From positions 1 through 64,000 of the forward strand of contig NZ_WIDQ01000004.1 in NCBI RefSeq assembly GCF_009495745.1: 64,000 bases of DNA. The letters are read 5' to 3'. Under the pieces are notes generated by a model that had not been told where the DNA came from, ran no database searches, and worked only from the letters and a program-made list of their open reading frames with translations. This DNA is from Niveispirillum sp. SYP-B3756. Its GTDB lineage: Bacteria > Pseudomonadota > Alphaproteobacteria > Azospirillales > Azospirillaceae. The translations under genes and the position numbers were made by a program. Below, one piece after another: positions 35,204 through 43,673 of this stretch (positions are counted from its first letter, which is position 1; each line of letters starts with the position of its first letter).

Positions 35204-35491
35204 TCAGTCCTCGCCGAACTTGTCCGCCACCAGTTGGACCAGGGCATCCATCACTTCCTGCGCCTGCGGACCTGCGGCCAGAATCTCAATCTGGGTGTCG
35301 ATGCTGGCGGCCAGCATCATCAGCCCCATAATGGAGACGCCGGAGACCTCCGTATCGCCGCGCACCACCTCTACCTGTGCGTCATAGTCACCGGCCAGGC
35401 GCACGAATTTGGCGGCGGCCCGGGCGTGCAGGCCACGGCGGTTGCGGATGGTGACGGTCTGTTTCAGCGCATCGGGGGGCAGCAGGCTCAA
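35204..35491 (-). CDS. ptsH: HPr phosphocarrier protein
   Basis: A 95-aa HPr. The phosphorylated His22 is in RRGLHARAAAKF, and Ser53 in SGVSIMGLMML is the site that HprK would phosphorylate. Presence of hprK in the same operon supports dual phosphorylation, as shown in other alphaproteobacteria for carbon/nitrogen control. It lies 15 bp downstream of the EIIA gene. Length and motifs are standard. Confidence 0.94.
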   Translation of the reverse strand: MSLLPPDALKQTVTIRNRRGLHARAAAKFVRLAGDYDAQVEVVRGDTEVSGVSIMGLMMLAASIDTQIEILAAGPQAQEVMDALVQLVADKFGED

Positions 35492-35506
35492 GCTTTTCTT
35501 CCCATC

Positions 35507-35911
35507 TCAGCTTTCGGTCAGCAATGCCGAAGCCACATTGATATATTTGCGGCCGGCCGCCTGGGCATCGGCGACCGCCTTGTTCAAGTCTGCGCCGGCT
35601 TTGCGGACCGACGCCAGCTTGATCAGCATGGGCAGGTTCATGCCGGCGATCACTTCCACCTTGGCGCGGTCCATGATGGAGATGGCGAGGTTTGACGGGG
35701 TGCCGCCGAACATGTCGGTCAGCACCACCACCCCGTCACCGGTGTCACAGGCGGCAACGCTGGCCAGGATGTCGTTGCGCCGCTGTTCCATATCGTCTTC
35801 CGGGCCGATGCAGACGGCACGTACCTGCGCCTGCGGGCCCACGACATGTTCCAGGGCGGCGATGAATTCCTCGGCCAGACGGCCGTGGGTGACAAGGACC
35901 AAGCCGATCAT
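35507..35911 (-). CDS. PTS EIIA component, mannose type (regulatory)
   Basis: A 134-aa single-domain EIIA of the mannose/fructose family. The phosphorylated residue is His9 in MIGLVLVTHGRLAEEF; VVLTDMFGGTPSNLA is the other family block. No EIIB or EIIC gene accompanies it, as in other alphaproteobacteria where this protein acts in signalling. The start at 35911 is fixed by the family and overlaps the rapZ stop by four bases. AAGGGAA precedes it. Confidence 0.93.
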   Translation of the reverse strand: MIGLVLVTHGRLAEEFIAALEHVVGPQAQVRAVCIGPEDDMEQRRNDILASVAACDTGDGVVVLTDMFGGTPSNLAISIMDRAKVEVIAGMNLPMLIKLASVRKAGADLNKAVADAQAAGRKYINVASALLTES

Positions 35912-36882
35912 CTGCTTTCCCTTGGGGATTCGCCGGCAGCCATACCGATGTCGGTGGCTGCCGTCTGGGTGAGGGTAGCGGCTGACGCCGCCTCCTTGCG
36001 GACGAGGTCGCGGTGCGCCTCGCCAACCTTGTAGCCCCGCTCCTTCAGCCATTCGGCGAGCGTATGGGCGATGAAGACCGACCGGTGCTTGCCACCGGTG
36101 CAGCCGATGGCAATGGTCAGGTAATGTTTGCCCTCGCGCACATAGCGCGGCAACAGCGGTTCCAGCAGCCGGGTCAGGTTCTGGAAAAAATCCACATAAT
36201 CAGGGTCATGGGCCACATAGTCGGCCACCGGCTGGTCCAGCCCGGAAAGCGGGCGCAGGCGCGGATCCCAATGCGGATTGTCCAGGAAGCGCACATCGAA
36301 GACCAGATCGGATTCGCGTGGCACGCCGTGGCGATAGGAGAAGCTGGTGACGAAAATCTTCAGCGCCGGCCCGTCATCCAGATGAAACAGGCCGGCCAGA
36401 TGGCGGCGCGTGTCATGGATGGAGAAATAGGTGGTATCCACCACCTCATCCGCGGCGTCGCGCAGCGGCTGCATCACCACCCGTTCGTGGGCGATGCCAT
36501 CCAGCACTGGGCGATCCAGCGCCATCGGGTGCGGGCGGCGCGTCTCCGTATAGCGGCGCTGCAGCGCGTCGGCATGGGCATCCATGAACAGCAACCGCAC
36601 CCGCAGGTCTGGCCGCTGACGCAAGGCGGCGATCTGGTCCAGCAGGGTATGGGCGTTGAAATCACGGGTGCGGCTGTCAATGCCGATGACCAGGGGGCGG
36701 TCATGGCTCTGGCTCACCAGCGGTTCCAGCAGGGAGAGGCGGAGATTATCCACCGCCTCATATCCCAGATCCTCCAGGCATTTCATGGCGGTGGACAGGC
36801 CGCTGCCCGACATGCCGGTGGCCACCACCACCGGCAGTGGCGCGTCGGCGTTGAAACTGTGCCCTTGTTCCTGGCCTGTCAT
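35908..36882 (-). CDS. rapZ: RapZ/YvcJ family nucleotide-binding RNase adapter
   Basis: A 324-aa P-loop protein. The N-terminal ATPase-like domain begins VVVATGMSGSGLSTAMKCLEDLGYEA; other family blocks are DSRTRDF and SFSYRHGVP, and the C-terminal domain has IGCTGGKHRSVF. In E. coli the C-terminal domain binds glucosamine-6-phosphate and small RNAs GlmY/GlmZ and directs RNase E; in alphaproteobacteria its role with the PTS is little known. The Walker A Lys is replaced by Leu29 (Arg is frequent in relatives), and the usual DNLP reads DNLR, so nucleotide binding may be altered. It overlaps hprK and the EIIA gene by four bases each. Confidence 0.93.
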   Translation of the reverse strand: MTGQEQGHSFNADAPLPVVVATGMSGSGLSTAMKCLEDLGYEAVDNLRLSLLEPLVSQSHDRPLVIGIDSRTRDFNAHTLLDQIAALRQRPDLRVRLLFMDAHADALQRRYTETRRPHPMALDRPVLDGIAHERVVMQPLRDAADEVVDTTYFSIHDTRRHLAGLFHLDDGPALKIFVTSFSYRHGVPRESDLVFDVRFLDNPHWDPRLRPLSGLDQPVADYVAHDPDYVDFFQNLTRLLEPLLPRYVREGKHYLTIAIGCTGGKHRSVFIAHTLAEWLKERGYKVGEAHRDLVRKEAASAATLTQTAATDIGMAAGESPRESR

Positions 36883-37364
36883 TGTCGCACCCCTGTGGCA
36901 TGGCAGGCCATGGCCCAGGCCGGCTCCCCCGGTACCAGCGGCGCATCGGCCGCCAGCGTGCGCATGGCCAGCCGGAGGGCGGCGGGGGCAGAGGCATGGA
37001 AGGGGGCAAGCGACAGGCAGGGCAGGCGGACGCCATGCAGCATGGCATGGCGGGGCAGCGGCAGCCGTTCAACCTGATCCGCCGGGACCAGATCAACCAA
37101 CAGGCGTATTGGCGCAAGGGGCATATGCGGCACGGCCAGAACCCCCAGCCCCCGCACCTCCAGCAGGCCCGCCAGTGCTGTCGGGGCGGCTGCCAGCAAA
37201 GCCGCATCCGCCCCATGCGTCAGATCAACGCGGTCATCGGCCACCAGCACCGCACCGGCATCCAGCAGCCGCAAGGCCAGATCGGATTTACCGCAGCCTG
37301 ACGGTCCGCACAGCAGCAGACCGGCACCGTCGATCGCTACACAGCTTGCGTGAATCTGGATCAT
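36879..37364 (-). CDS. hprK: HPr kinase/phosphorylase, short alphaproteobacterial form
   Basis: A 161-aa protein with only the catalytic domain of HPr kinase; the N-terminal domain of firmicute HprK is absent, as usual in alphaproteobacteria. Walker A is CGPSGCGKSDLALRL; VADDRVDL follows as in HprK; LEVRGLGVLAV is the signature region. It would phosphorylate Ser53 of HPr and remove that phosphate. The start ATG 37364 (MIQIHASC) fits the family; a TTG three codons upstream is an alternative, and no strong ribosome binding site is seen. It heads the PTS operon and overlaps rapZ by four bases. Confidence 0.9.
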   Translation of the reverse strand: MIQIHASCVAIDGAGLLLCGPSGCGKSDLALRLLDAGAVLVADDRVDLTHGADAALLAAAPTALAGLLEVRGLGVLAVPHMPLAPIRLLVDLVPADQVERLPLPRHAMLHGVRLPCLSLAPFHASAPAALRLAMRTLAADAPLVPGEPAWAMACHATGVRQ

Positions 37365-37501
37365 GGTCAGCAATAGATGGTCATAAAGGATGCCTGAGAC
37401 AATAAGCTGTCCTGGCCCCGATCATCCAATCGCCATACCGGCTGATGCGCCATCGTTGCGTTCGCCCCGTACAATGGAATGATATTCTTATCAAAGCCGA
37501 T

Positions 37502-37545
37502 GCCCCGGGGCGAGCGTATTTGGAAACGGAGCCGCCCCGGGGCGA
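37502..37545 (+). repeat. Duplicated 12-mer GCCCCGGGGCGA upstream of the TSUP gene
   Basis: The self-palindromic GCCCCGGGGC followed by GA occurs at 37502-37513 and again at 37534-37545, 32 bp (about three helix turns) apart on the same face. It lies about 85-130 bp before the TSUP start and could be a paired operator; no regulator was matched. Confidence 0.45.
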
Positions 37546-37629
37546 TGCGGCCAGGGCAGGGAAGGCTCCCACAATCGTTGGCGTAAAAATGCTTGTCTCC
37601 GGTATAGAAAACACACCTCCCCCGACCGG

Positions 37630-38436
37630 ATGGCTTGTGCCGTGCCTGAATTCATCACCCCCGACATTCTGGCCTTCCTGGTTGCGGCCGCTTTTACCGC
37701 CGGTTTCATTGATGCCATTGCCGGCGGCGGCGGCTTGATCACCATCCCCGCCCTGCTGTCGGCCGGCATCTCCCCGGCGGCGGCGTTGGCCACCAACAAA
37801 TTGCAGGGCAGTTTCGGCACGGCCATGGCCACCTTCACCTTCTGGCGCGCCGGCCAGATCGAACTGCGGGCCATGGCTTTCCCGGTTGCCTGTGTGCTGG
37901 TGGGGGCGGCGGCGGGCACCGGGCTGGTGCAGCATGTGGGCGGCGGCTTCCTGATGGCCCTGATTCCGTTGCTGCTGGTGGCCATTGCAGTTTATTTCCT
38001 GCTCAGCCCGCGTGTGGGGGATGTGGAGGCGCAGGCCCGCGTCAGCCTGCGTGCCTTCAGCCTGACCGTGGGGCTGGCGGTTGGTTTCTATGATGGTTTC
38101 TTCGGGCCCGGCACCGGCAGCTTCTTCGCCCTGGGCTGTGTCGCCCTGCTGGGCATGAATATGCGCCGGGCCACCGCCAATACAAAATTGCTGAATTTCA
38201 CCAGCAACATCGTCAGCCTTGCCGTCTTCGCGCTGGGTGGGCAGATACTCTGGCTGGTCGGGCTTGCCATGGCGGGTGGTCAGGCGGCGGGGGCCTTTCT
38301 GGGCTCCCATGCCGCCCTGCGCTTCGGCGCCCGGCTGGTGCGGCCGCTGCTGGTGATTGTCTGCCTGGGCATGACGGTGCGGCTGGTGGCCAATCCGGAC
38401 CACCCGCTTTATGCTTGGGTCCGGCAGCTGTTCTGA
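37630..38436 (+). CDS. TSUP (TauE/SafE) family membrane transporter
   Basis: A 268-aa inner-membrane protein with about eight hydrophobic helices in two homologous halves. The first half has GFIDAIAGGGGLITIPALL and ATNKLQGSFGTA; the second has GFYDGFFGPGTGSFFAL and ANTKLLNFTSN, the paired signatures of the TauE/SafE family. Members export or import sulfite, thiosulfate, sulfoacetate and related anions; the substrate is not set by sequence. It is divergent from hprK. The dispersed repeat at 38456-38598 begins 20 bp after its stop. Confidence 0.88.
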   Translation: MACAVPEFITPDILAFLVAAAFTAGFIDAIAGGGGLITIPALLSAGISPAAALATNKLQGSFGTAMATFTFWRAGQIELRAMAFPVACVLVGAAAGTGLVQHVGGGFLMALIPLLLVAIAVYFLLSPRVGDVEAQARVSLRAFSLTVGLAVGFYDGFFGPGTGSFFALGCVALLGMNMRRATANTKLLNFTSNIVSLAVFALGGQILWLVGLAMAGGQAAGAFLGSHAALRFGARLVRPLLVIVCLGMTVRLVANPDHPLYAWVRQLF

Positions 38437-38455
38437 CCCGGCTTTGCCGCTGGTG

Positions 38456-38598
38456 TAATACCAACGGTCATCATTCATGACCGTTGGTACGGCGGCGACC
38501 GCCGCCGCGCCGCTCGTGCGGCGTAGCCAAGCCAGCGGATGCTGGCGCCGGCGATTGAGGGGCGCGAAAGCGTGACCTTCGGTCATGATTTCGTGCCG
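38456..38598 (+). repeat. MITE-like dispersed repeat, full copy A
   Basis: Starts ATACCAACGG with an 11-bp stem hairpin (38461-38471 / 38477-38487, 5-base loop), then GGCGGCGACCGCCGCC, GCCGGCGATTGAG near 38548, and ends with GCGTGACCTTCGGTCATGATTTCGT. The same blocks in the same order occur in the complement of 58381-58524. No coding frame. It ends 22 bp before the MoeB-like start, so the promoter of that gene lies in or next to it. Confidence 0.8.
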
Positions 38599-38620
38599 AG
38601 ATGATAATTCGTGAGGCCCC

Positions 38621-39424
38621 ATGCTGGATTTGACTGACAGCCAGATCGAACGCTATGCCCGTCACATCATGCTGCCCCAGGTGGGCGGGGTGGGGCAGTC
38701 GCGCCTGCTTTCCTCCTCCGTTCTGGTGGTGGGGGCAGGGGGCTTAGGCGCACCGCTGCTGCTCTATCTGGCAGCTGCCGGCGTGGGGCGAATCGGTATC
38801 GTCGATGATGATGCGGTCGATCTCTCCAACCTGCAGCGGCAGGTGATCCACGACACAGCCGGCATCGGCGTGCCCAAGGTGGAGAGTGCTGCTGCCCGCA
38901 TCCGCGCCATCAACCCCGATGTGGTGGTGGAGCCGCACCGGCTGCGGCTGAATGCCGGCAATGTGCTGGATTTGATCGGGCGCTATGATCTTGTGGCCGA
39001 TGGGACGGATAATTTCGCCACCCGGTTCCTGTTGAATGATGCCTGCCATCTGGCCGGGCGCACGCTGGTCAGCGCCGCCATGCTGCGATTCGAGGGGCAA
39101 CTCTCGACCTTCAAGTCCCACCTGGGGCACGCCCATCCCTGCTATCGCTGCATTTTCCGCGATCCGCCGCCGCCCGGCACGGTGCCCACCTGTGCGGAAG
39201 GTGGCGTGCTGGGCGCGCTGGCCGGCTGCCTGGGCAGCCTGCAGGCGGTGGAGGTGCTGAAGGAACTGCTGGGCATTGGCGACAGCCTGTCCGGTCGGCT
39301 CTTGCTTTATTCGGCGCTGGAAACCAGTTTCCGTACCATCAAGGTTCGCCGCGACCCGGAATGTCCCACCTGTGGCGACCCCCCGCTTTACCGCGATCTC
39401 TCGCACCACCCCTCCCCGAAATGA
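38621..39424 (+). CDS. HesA/MoeB/ThiF family adenylyltransferase
   Basis: A 267-aa E1-like enzyme that adenylates the C-terminal Gly of a small sulfur-carrier protein (MoaD, ThiS or similar). The ATP loop is VVGAGGLGAPLL (residues 37-48), the Asp-binding block IVDDDAVDLSNLQRQV, and ADGTDNFATRF follows. Two CxxC pairs (CYRC near 178, CPTC near 253) bind zinc, and TCAEGGVLG is the MoeB-type block. It lacks the C-terminal rhodanese domain of MOCS3/MoeZ. Start follows GAGG. A DsrE-like gene follows after 10 bp, so both may act in sulfur transfer. MoeB or ThiF cannot be chosen without a carrier gene nearby. Confidence 0.88.
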   Translation: MLDLTDSQIERYARHIMLPQVGGVGQSRLLSSSVLVVGAGGLGAPLLLYLAAAGVGRIGIVDDDAVDLSNLQRQVIHDTAGIGVPKVESAAARIRAINPDVVVEPHRLRLNAGNVLDLIGRYDLVADGTDNFATRFLLNDACHLAGRTLVSAAMLRFEGQLSTFKSHLGHAHPCYRCIFRDPPPPGTVPTCAEGGVLGALAGCLGSLQAVEVLKELLGIGDSLSGRLLLYSALETSFRTIKVRRDPECPTCGDPPLYRDLSHHPSPK

Positions 39425-39434
39425 GGCTTTTCCC

Positions 39435-39857
39435 ATGCCCCAAGGTTCGCAAGGCCTGGCGCTGATCGTTCAGGCCGGTGGCTATGACCGCGTGCATTAT
39501 GCCCTGGTGCTGGCCAGTGCGGCGGCGGCTACCGGGCGGCCGGTGACCCTGTTCTTCACCGGCCGCGCCCTGCCAGCGCTGCTGGTTGGCCAGGGCTGGC
39601 GGCGGCTGGATTTCTCCGACGATGGCACCAGCCCGGAGGCGCGCGACGCCACGCTGGCCCATCGCGGCGTGGCCACGATGGAGGAATTGCTGACCGCCTG
39701 CGCCGAACTGGGCGTGCGCTTCCTGGCCTGTGAAATGGGCTGGCGGGCGCTGGGCCTGCGGGATGTCAGCATCCGCCCGGACCTGTCGGTTGAAACGGCG
39801 GGGGTCGTCACCCTGCTGGGTGCCGTCCCGCCGGATCACCATTTGGTTTATGTGTGA
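39435..39857 (+). CDS. DsrE/DsrF-like protein
   Basis: A 140-aa protein with a DsrE-like fold: GLALIVQAGGYDRVHYALVL, then ATGRPVTLFFTGRAL, and FLACEMGWRALG with a Cys at the position often used for persulfide transfer in DsrE/TusD relatives. MGWRALGLRDVSIRPD is characteristic of alphaproteobacterial members. The start at 39435 lies 10 bp after the MoeB-like stop, with GAGG before it. The pair suggests a shared sulfur-handling role, an inference from context. Confidence 0.8.
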   Translation: MPQGSQGLALIVQAGGYDRVHYALVLASAAAATGRPVTLFFTGRALPALLVGQGWRRLDFSDDGTSPEARDATLAHRGVATMEELLTACAELGVRFLACEMGWRALGLRDVSIRPDLSVETAGVVTLLGAVPPDHHLVYV

Positions 39858-39884
39858 CGCTGGCGCTGCTGCGGCGGCTGTGTT

Positions 39885-40406
39885 TCAGCCACTGCAATCG
39901 GCATTGGCGGAGGGATAGGCGGTATTCATGATCCATTTGCCGGCGGTGCCGCCATCCTTCACTTTCTGGGAACTGTTGTAATAGCCGAAATTCACGGCCA
40001 GGACCGTGATGTTCTGGGAAGCTGTACAGGCACCGTTGGCATCCACGGCGGTACAGATGGAGGCTTTGGTGCCCTGCCAGCCGCCCAGCCGGTCTATGGG
40101 AACGCATTCGGATTTGCTGCCCCCGGCTCCCCCGCAATCGGCGGGGGCCGGCTTCTTGCCGTCATTCACCGTTTTCCATTTACTGAACAGGTCGGTGAAT
40201 TGCTTCCAGGTGGCAAAACGACTTTTGCCGACCTCGGTCGGCTGGCCGACGATGTGAATGGAAACGTGCCCTCCCATGTTTTTATTGTCCGCCAAACTTT
40301 TCACGCTGGCTGTCACGCTGTCGGTGATACGGCAGTCCTTGGCCTGTGCGCCGCTGGTGATGCAGAGCATCAGGCCTGCCGCGATAATCCATTTTGTGAT
40401 GTTCAT
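39885..40406 (-). CDS. Secreted Cys-rich hypothetical protein
   Basis: Not recognised with certainty. A 173-aa protein with a signal peptide (WIIAAGLMLCITSGAQA, cleavage before KDC). The mature part has six cysteines (CRI, ADCGG, SEC, SIC, GAC, ADC), enough for three disulfides. The segment GGHVSIHIVGQ followed by KSRFATWKQF recalls the His-x-x-x-His ... Lys-Ser-x-Phe layout of the BECR-fold RNases (EndoU-like and CdiA-CT RNase domains), but this is a weak visual match. A strong ribosome binding site (GGAGAGG) precedes the ATG. It is convergent with the DsrE-like gene and divergent from aroA; no immunity-like gene is adjacent. Confidence 0.7.
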   Translation of the reverse strand: MNITKWIIAAGLMLCITSGAQAKDCRITDSVTASVKSLADNKNMGGHVSIHIVGQPTEVGKSRFATWKQFTDLFSKWKTVNDGKKPAPADCGGAGGSKSECVPIDRLGGWQGTKASICTAVDANGACTASQNITVLAVNFGYYNSSQKVKDGGTAGKWIMNTAYPSANADCSG

Positions 40407-40645
40407 TCGGCCTCTCCGGGTTTTGATGGGACTGTCACTCAGCCTGTCCCAGTTTGGCGGTCGGATACCTGGACGTGTTGATGGAGCTTTGGGCCGATTC
40501 GATGGTTCTGCGTACCTCAAGCAGGCGGGCTGCCGTACTGCCCTGCTTGCCGCACATCTCGCCCCTTTGGCCAAAGCCCTTTTCCCCTGTCGATTCGCGC
40601 GATAGGGTCGCCGCCTGTTTTGCCGCTAAGGAACGGGTTCGGGTG

Positions 40646-41920
40646 ATGGCGAAGGATATAGAGACGGCCGCAGTAACGATGGTGCCGCCAACGGTGCCGC
40701 TGGTGGGGCGTGTGGCGCCGCCGGGGTCGAAATCCATCACCAACCGGGCTTTGCTGCTGGCAGCTCTGGCCCGTGGCACCAGCCGCCTGACCGGGGCGCT
40801 GAAAAGCGATGATACCAAGCATATGGCCAACGCCCTGCGCCAGATGGGTATCGGGGTGGAAGAACCGGATGACACCACCTTCATCGTCACCAGCCCCGGC
40901 CATCTGACAGCGCCGCAGGGGCCGCTGTTCCTGGGCAATGCCGGCACGGCTACCCGCTTCCTGACCGCCGCCGTCGCCACCGTGGATGGCAGCGTGGTGG
41001 TGGATGGGGATGAGCATATGCGCAAGCGTCCCATCGGCCCGCTGGTCACGGCCCTGCGCGCTTTGTCGGTGGATCTGGAGGCACCCAGCGGTTGCCCGCC
41101 CGTCACCGTGCGCGGCAAGGGGGCCCTGCCGCCGGGCCGGGTGGAGATTGATGCCGGCCTGTCCAGCCAATATGTCAGTGCCATCCTGATGGCGGCGGCC
41201 TGCAGCAGCGGCCCGGTGGAGATTGTGCTGAAGGGCAGCGAGATCGGGGCGCGTGGTTACATTGACCTGACCGTGGCGGCCATGCGGGCCTTTGGCGCCA
41301 GCGTGGAACAGCCCGATGCCGCCACCTGGCGGGTACAGCCGACCGGATATCGTGCCGCCGATTATGGGATCGAGCCCGATGCCTCGGCTGCCACATATCT
41401 CTGGGCGGCGGAAGCGCTGACCGGCGGGCGAATCGATCTGGGGGTGCCGGCCGATGCCTTCACCCAGCCCGATGCCAAGGCCCAGGCGATCATCGCGCAG
41501 TTTCCCGACATGCCGGCGGTGATCGATGGCTCGCAGATGCAGGATGCCATCCCCACCCTGGCCGTGCTGGCCGCCTTCAACAACAAGCCCGTTCGTTTCG
41601 TCGGCATCGCCAATCTGCGGGTCAAGGAATGCGACCGGGTGCGGGCATTATCCACTGAACTGGCGCGAATCCGCCCCGGTCTGGCCTGGGAAGAAGGCGA
41701 TGACCTGATCGTTGCCGCCGACCCGTCCCTGGCGGGGCAGACGCTGGCCACGGAAATCCACACCTATGCCGACCACCGTATCGCCATGAGCTTTGCGCTG
41801 GCCGGGTTGAAGCTGCACGGCATCACCATTCTGGACCCGGCCTGCGTCGGCAAAACCTATCCGGGCTATTGGCGTGCCCTGGCGTCGCTGGGGGTGACGT
41901 TGGTGGACCGCAATGCCTGA
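40646..41920 (+). CDS. aroA: 3-phosphoshikimate 1-carboxyvinyltransferase (EPSP synthase)
   Basis: A 424-aa shikimate pathway enzyme that joins PEP to shikimate-3-phosphate, a step before chorismate. [16 protein letters not shown] and [16 protein letters not shown] are the two substrate-binding signatures; [24 protein letters not shown] and [15 protein letters not shown] complete the enzyme. The start at 40646 is a choice; the in-frame upstream stretch to 40454 overlaps the divergent promoter region and does not resemble the family. Its stop overlaps the mutM start by eight bases, so the two are cotranscribed. Confidence 0.93.
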   Translation: MAKDIETAAVTMVPPTVPLVGRVAPPGSKSITNRALLLAALARGTSRLTGALKSDDTKHMANALRQMGIGVEEPDDTTFIVTSPGHLTAPQGPLFLGNAGTATRFLTAAVATVDGSVVVDGDEHMRKRPIGPLVTALRALSVDLEAPSGCPPVTVRGKGALPPGRVEIDAGLSSQYVSAILMAAACSSGPVEIVLKGSEIGARGYIDLTVAAMRAFGASVEQPDAATWRVQPTGYRAADYGIEPDASAATYLWAAEALTGGRIDLGVPADAFTQPDAKAQAIIAQFPDMPAVIDGSQMQDAIPTLAVLAAFNNKPVRFVGIANLRVKECDRVRALSTELARIRPGLAWEEGDDLIVAADPSLAGQTLATEIHTYADHRIAMSFALAGLKLHGITILDPACVGKTYPGYWRALASLGVTLVDRNA

Positions 41921-42755
41921 ATTGCCCGAGGTTGAAACCGTCCGCCGGGGCCTGGCCCTGAAGCTGGAAGGCAGGGTGCTGGTGCGGGTGGACCAGCACA
42001 GGCCCAACCTGCGCTTTCCCCTGCCAGCGGATTTCGCCGCCCGCCTGACGGGGCGGCGGGTGCTGTCGCTGGACCGGCGGGCCAAATATATCCTGATCCG
42101 GGTGGATGGCGGGCTGGTCTGGATGATCCATCTGGGCATGTCCGGCAGTATGGTGGTGAAGCCCGGCCCCGCCGGGGCCCCCGCCGCGCATGACCATCTG
42201 GTGTTCCATACCGATGATGGTTGGGTCGTCACCTATAATGACGTGCGCCGATTCGGCTTCATGGACCTGTTCGACGAATCCGGGCTGGATAGCCACCCGA
42301 TGCTGGCCGCGCTGGGGCCGGAGCCATTGGGCAATGGTTTTCATGGGGCCGCCTTGTCGGAGCGGCTGGCGGGCCGCCGCACCCCAATCAAGGCCGCCCT
42401 GCTGGACCAGAGTGTGGTGGCGGGGCTGGGCAATATCTATGTCTGCGAGGCCTTGTTCCGCGCCGGCATCGCCCCCACCCGGCTGGCCAACAGCGTGGCC
42501 GGGGCTGATGCCGAACGGCTGGTGCCGGTCATCCGCGATGTGCTGGGGGAGGCGATCGCCGCCGGCGGCTCCACCTTGCGTGATTTCGTGCAGTCCGACG
42601 GGGAACTGGGCTATTTCCAGCATAATTTTCGTGTCTATGGCCGAGAGGATGAGCCGTGCGTCACCTGCGGCCATGATGGCGCGCCGGAAGGCCGCATCCA
42701 CCGCATCGTGCAATCCGGCCGTTCTACCTTCTTCTGCCCGCGCTGCCAGCGCTAG
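41913..42755 (+). CDS. mutM: Formamidopyrimidine-DNA glycosylase
   Basis: A 280-aa base-excision repair enzyme that removes 8-oxoguanine and Fapy lesions and nicks the strand. The catalytic N-terminus [14 protein letters not shown] has Pro2 and Glu3; Lys of RRAKYILI and Asn/Tyr of [11 protein letters not shown] are conserved; the C-terminal zinc finger (CVTCG ... FFCPRC) is complete. It overlaps aroA by eight bases and is followed by a long palindrome. Order mutM-rpsT-dnaA is shared with other Rhodospirillales-like genomes (established knowledge). Confidence 0.95.
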   Translation: MPELPEVETVRRGLALKLEGRVLVRVDQHRPNLRFPLPADFAARLTGRRVLSLDRRAKYILIRVDGGLVWMIHLGMSGSMVVKPGPAGAPAAHDHLVFHTDDGWVVTYNDVRRFGFMDLFDESGLDSHPMLAALGPEPLGNGFHGAALSERLAGRRTPIKAALLDQSVVAGLGNIYVCEALFRAGIAPTRLANSVAGADAERLVPVIRDVLGEAIAAGGSTLRDFVQSDGELGYFQHNFRVYGREDEPCVTCGHDGAPEGRIHRIVQSGRSTFFCPRCQR

Positions 42756-42775
42756 GCTGGGGAAGCGCCTGGAAT

Positions 42776-42822
42776 CATGATTGAATCCTCGCTGAATCTG
42801 GACTCAGCGGCTTTCAATCATG
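42776..42822. repeat. Bipartite palindrome after mutM
   Basis: An outer 10-bp stem (CATGATTGAA / TTCAATCATG) and an inner 6-bp stem (CGCTGA / TCAGCG) with an 8-base loop, 20 bp after the mutM stop. It has no T-tract; it may mark the transcript end with help from Rho, or be a protein-binding site. Confidence 0.5.
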
Positions 42823-43040
42823 CGCCTTACAACATCTGTCTTATGCACAGGCATGACTTGCATCTGCTTTGCCGGTTGCAGTAGGGTGCCACCCGAACAT
42901 TACCGGGGATTCGGTAGGGCAGTCGCCAGTCAAGCAAGTTTGGCATGGGCGGCCTGTCTTCACCCGCTTGACGGGTTGCCGGACCCCCTGTATAAGCGCC
43001 GCTTCCTACGGCACATCCAAGTTCCGCGTGAAGGTTTTCC

Positions 43041-43304
43041 ATGGCCAATCATAAGTCCGCTGAGAAGCGCATCCGTCAGACCGCCCGCCGGACTGAAATC
43101 AACCGCGCCCGCGTCAGCCGCATCCGTACCTTCCTGAAGAAGGTTGAGACCGCTATCGCGACCGGCGACAAGTCCGCCGCCGCTGAGGCTTTCAAGTCCG
43201 CTCAGCCGGAGCTGATGCGCGGCGCGAGCAAGGGCGTTCTGCACAAGAACACCGTTTCCCGGAAGCTGTCCCGTCTGTCCAGCCGCATCAAGGCGCTGGG
43301 CTGA
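43041..43304 (+). CDS. rpsT: 30S ribosomal protein S20
   Basis: An 87-aa basic, helical ribosomal protein that binds 16S r[24 protein letters not shown] is the family start and [20 protein letters not shown] the end. Codon use is strongly biased to frequent codons, as for highly expressed genes. AAGG lies before the ATG. It is monocistronic, flanked by hairpins, just upstream of dnaA. Confidence 0.96.
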   Translation: MANHKSAEKRIRQTARRTEINRARVSRIRTFLKKVETAIATGDKSAAAEAFKSAQPELMRGASKGVLHKNTVSRKLSRLSSRIKALG

Positions 43305-43326
43305 TCGGCTGTTGCCGTAGCGTAAC

Positions 43327-43350
43327 CCGCGCGGTGGTTTCACCGCGCGG
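43327..43350 (+). terminator. Terminator hairpin after rpsT
   Basis: A perfect 10-bp stem (CCGCGCGGTG / CACCGCGCGG) with loop GTTT, 22 bp after the rpsT stop. The following cttgtgctgt is only weakly T-rich. Confidence 0.6.
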
Positions 43351-43519
43351 CTTGTGCTGTCTGTATATCGCGTTATCGGACAGGGTTACGCTTGGCTTTA
43401 GCTGAATTCGTGGTTGATCGCCTCGGGCTTTCGCGCACGAATTTTGCTTTTTTGCCCGTTCTCTTTTCAGTCCCGTTGCGGCTTGTCCGCCGCACCTCTA
43501 GCATCGTGAACGCGTTAAT

Positions 43520-43612
43520 CAACGCGATAATGGATGCGGTGCGGATGGGGGTGGAGAACTTCCGGCCGCAAAATGTCGGGGGCAACGCGATAATGAACGA
43601 TGCATATCGTTC
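43520..43612. repeat. Repeated 13-mer and inverted repeat upstream of dnaA
   Basis: CAACGCGATAATG occurs exactly at 43520-43532 and 43583-43595, 63 bp apart. A related CGCGTTATCG (inverted) is at 43369-43378 and CGCGTTAAT at 43511-43519. Directly after the second copy GAACGAT-GCAT-ATCGTTC (43595-43612) is an inverted repeat. These could be sites for a replication or cell-cycle regulator. Confidence 0.55.
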
Positions 43613-43644
43613 AGAGTCCGGCGAACCGGACCATTGCCAAATAC

Positions 43645-43673
43645 TTGACATGCCACCTGTCCAAAAGAGGTAA
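43645..43673 (+). promoter_or_regulatory. Candidate dnaA promoter
   Basis: TTGACA (43645-43650) is followed after 17 bases by AGGTAA, a good -35 with a weak -10. It lies about 350 bp before the predicted dnaA start, which would leave a long leader. Confidence 0.35.

Noticed and set aside
43392-43673. 93-codon frame between rpsT and dnaA
   Set aside because: No ribosome binding site or resemblance to known proteins; overlaps repeats and the promoter candidate.
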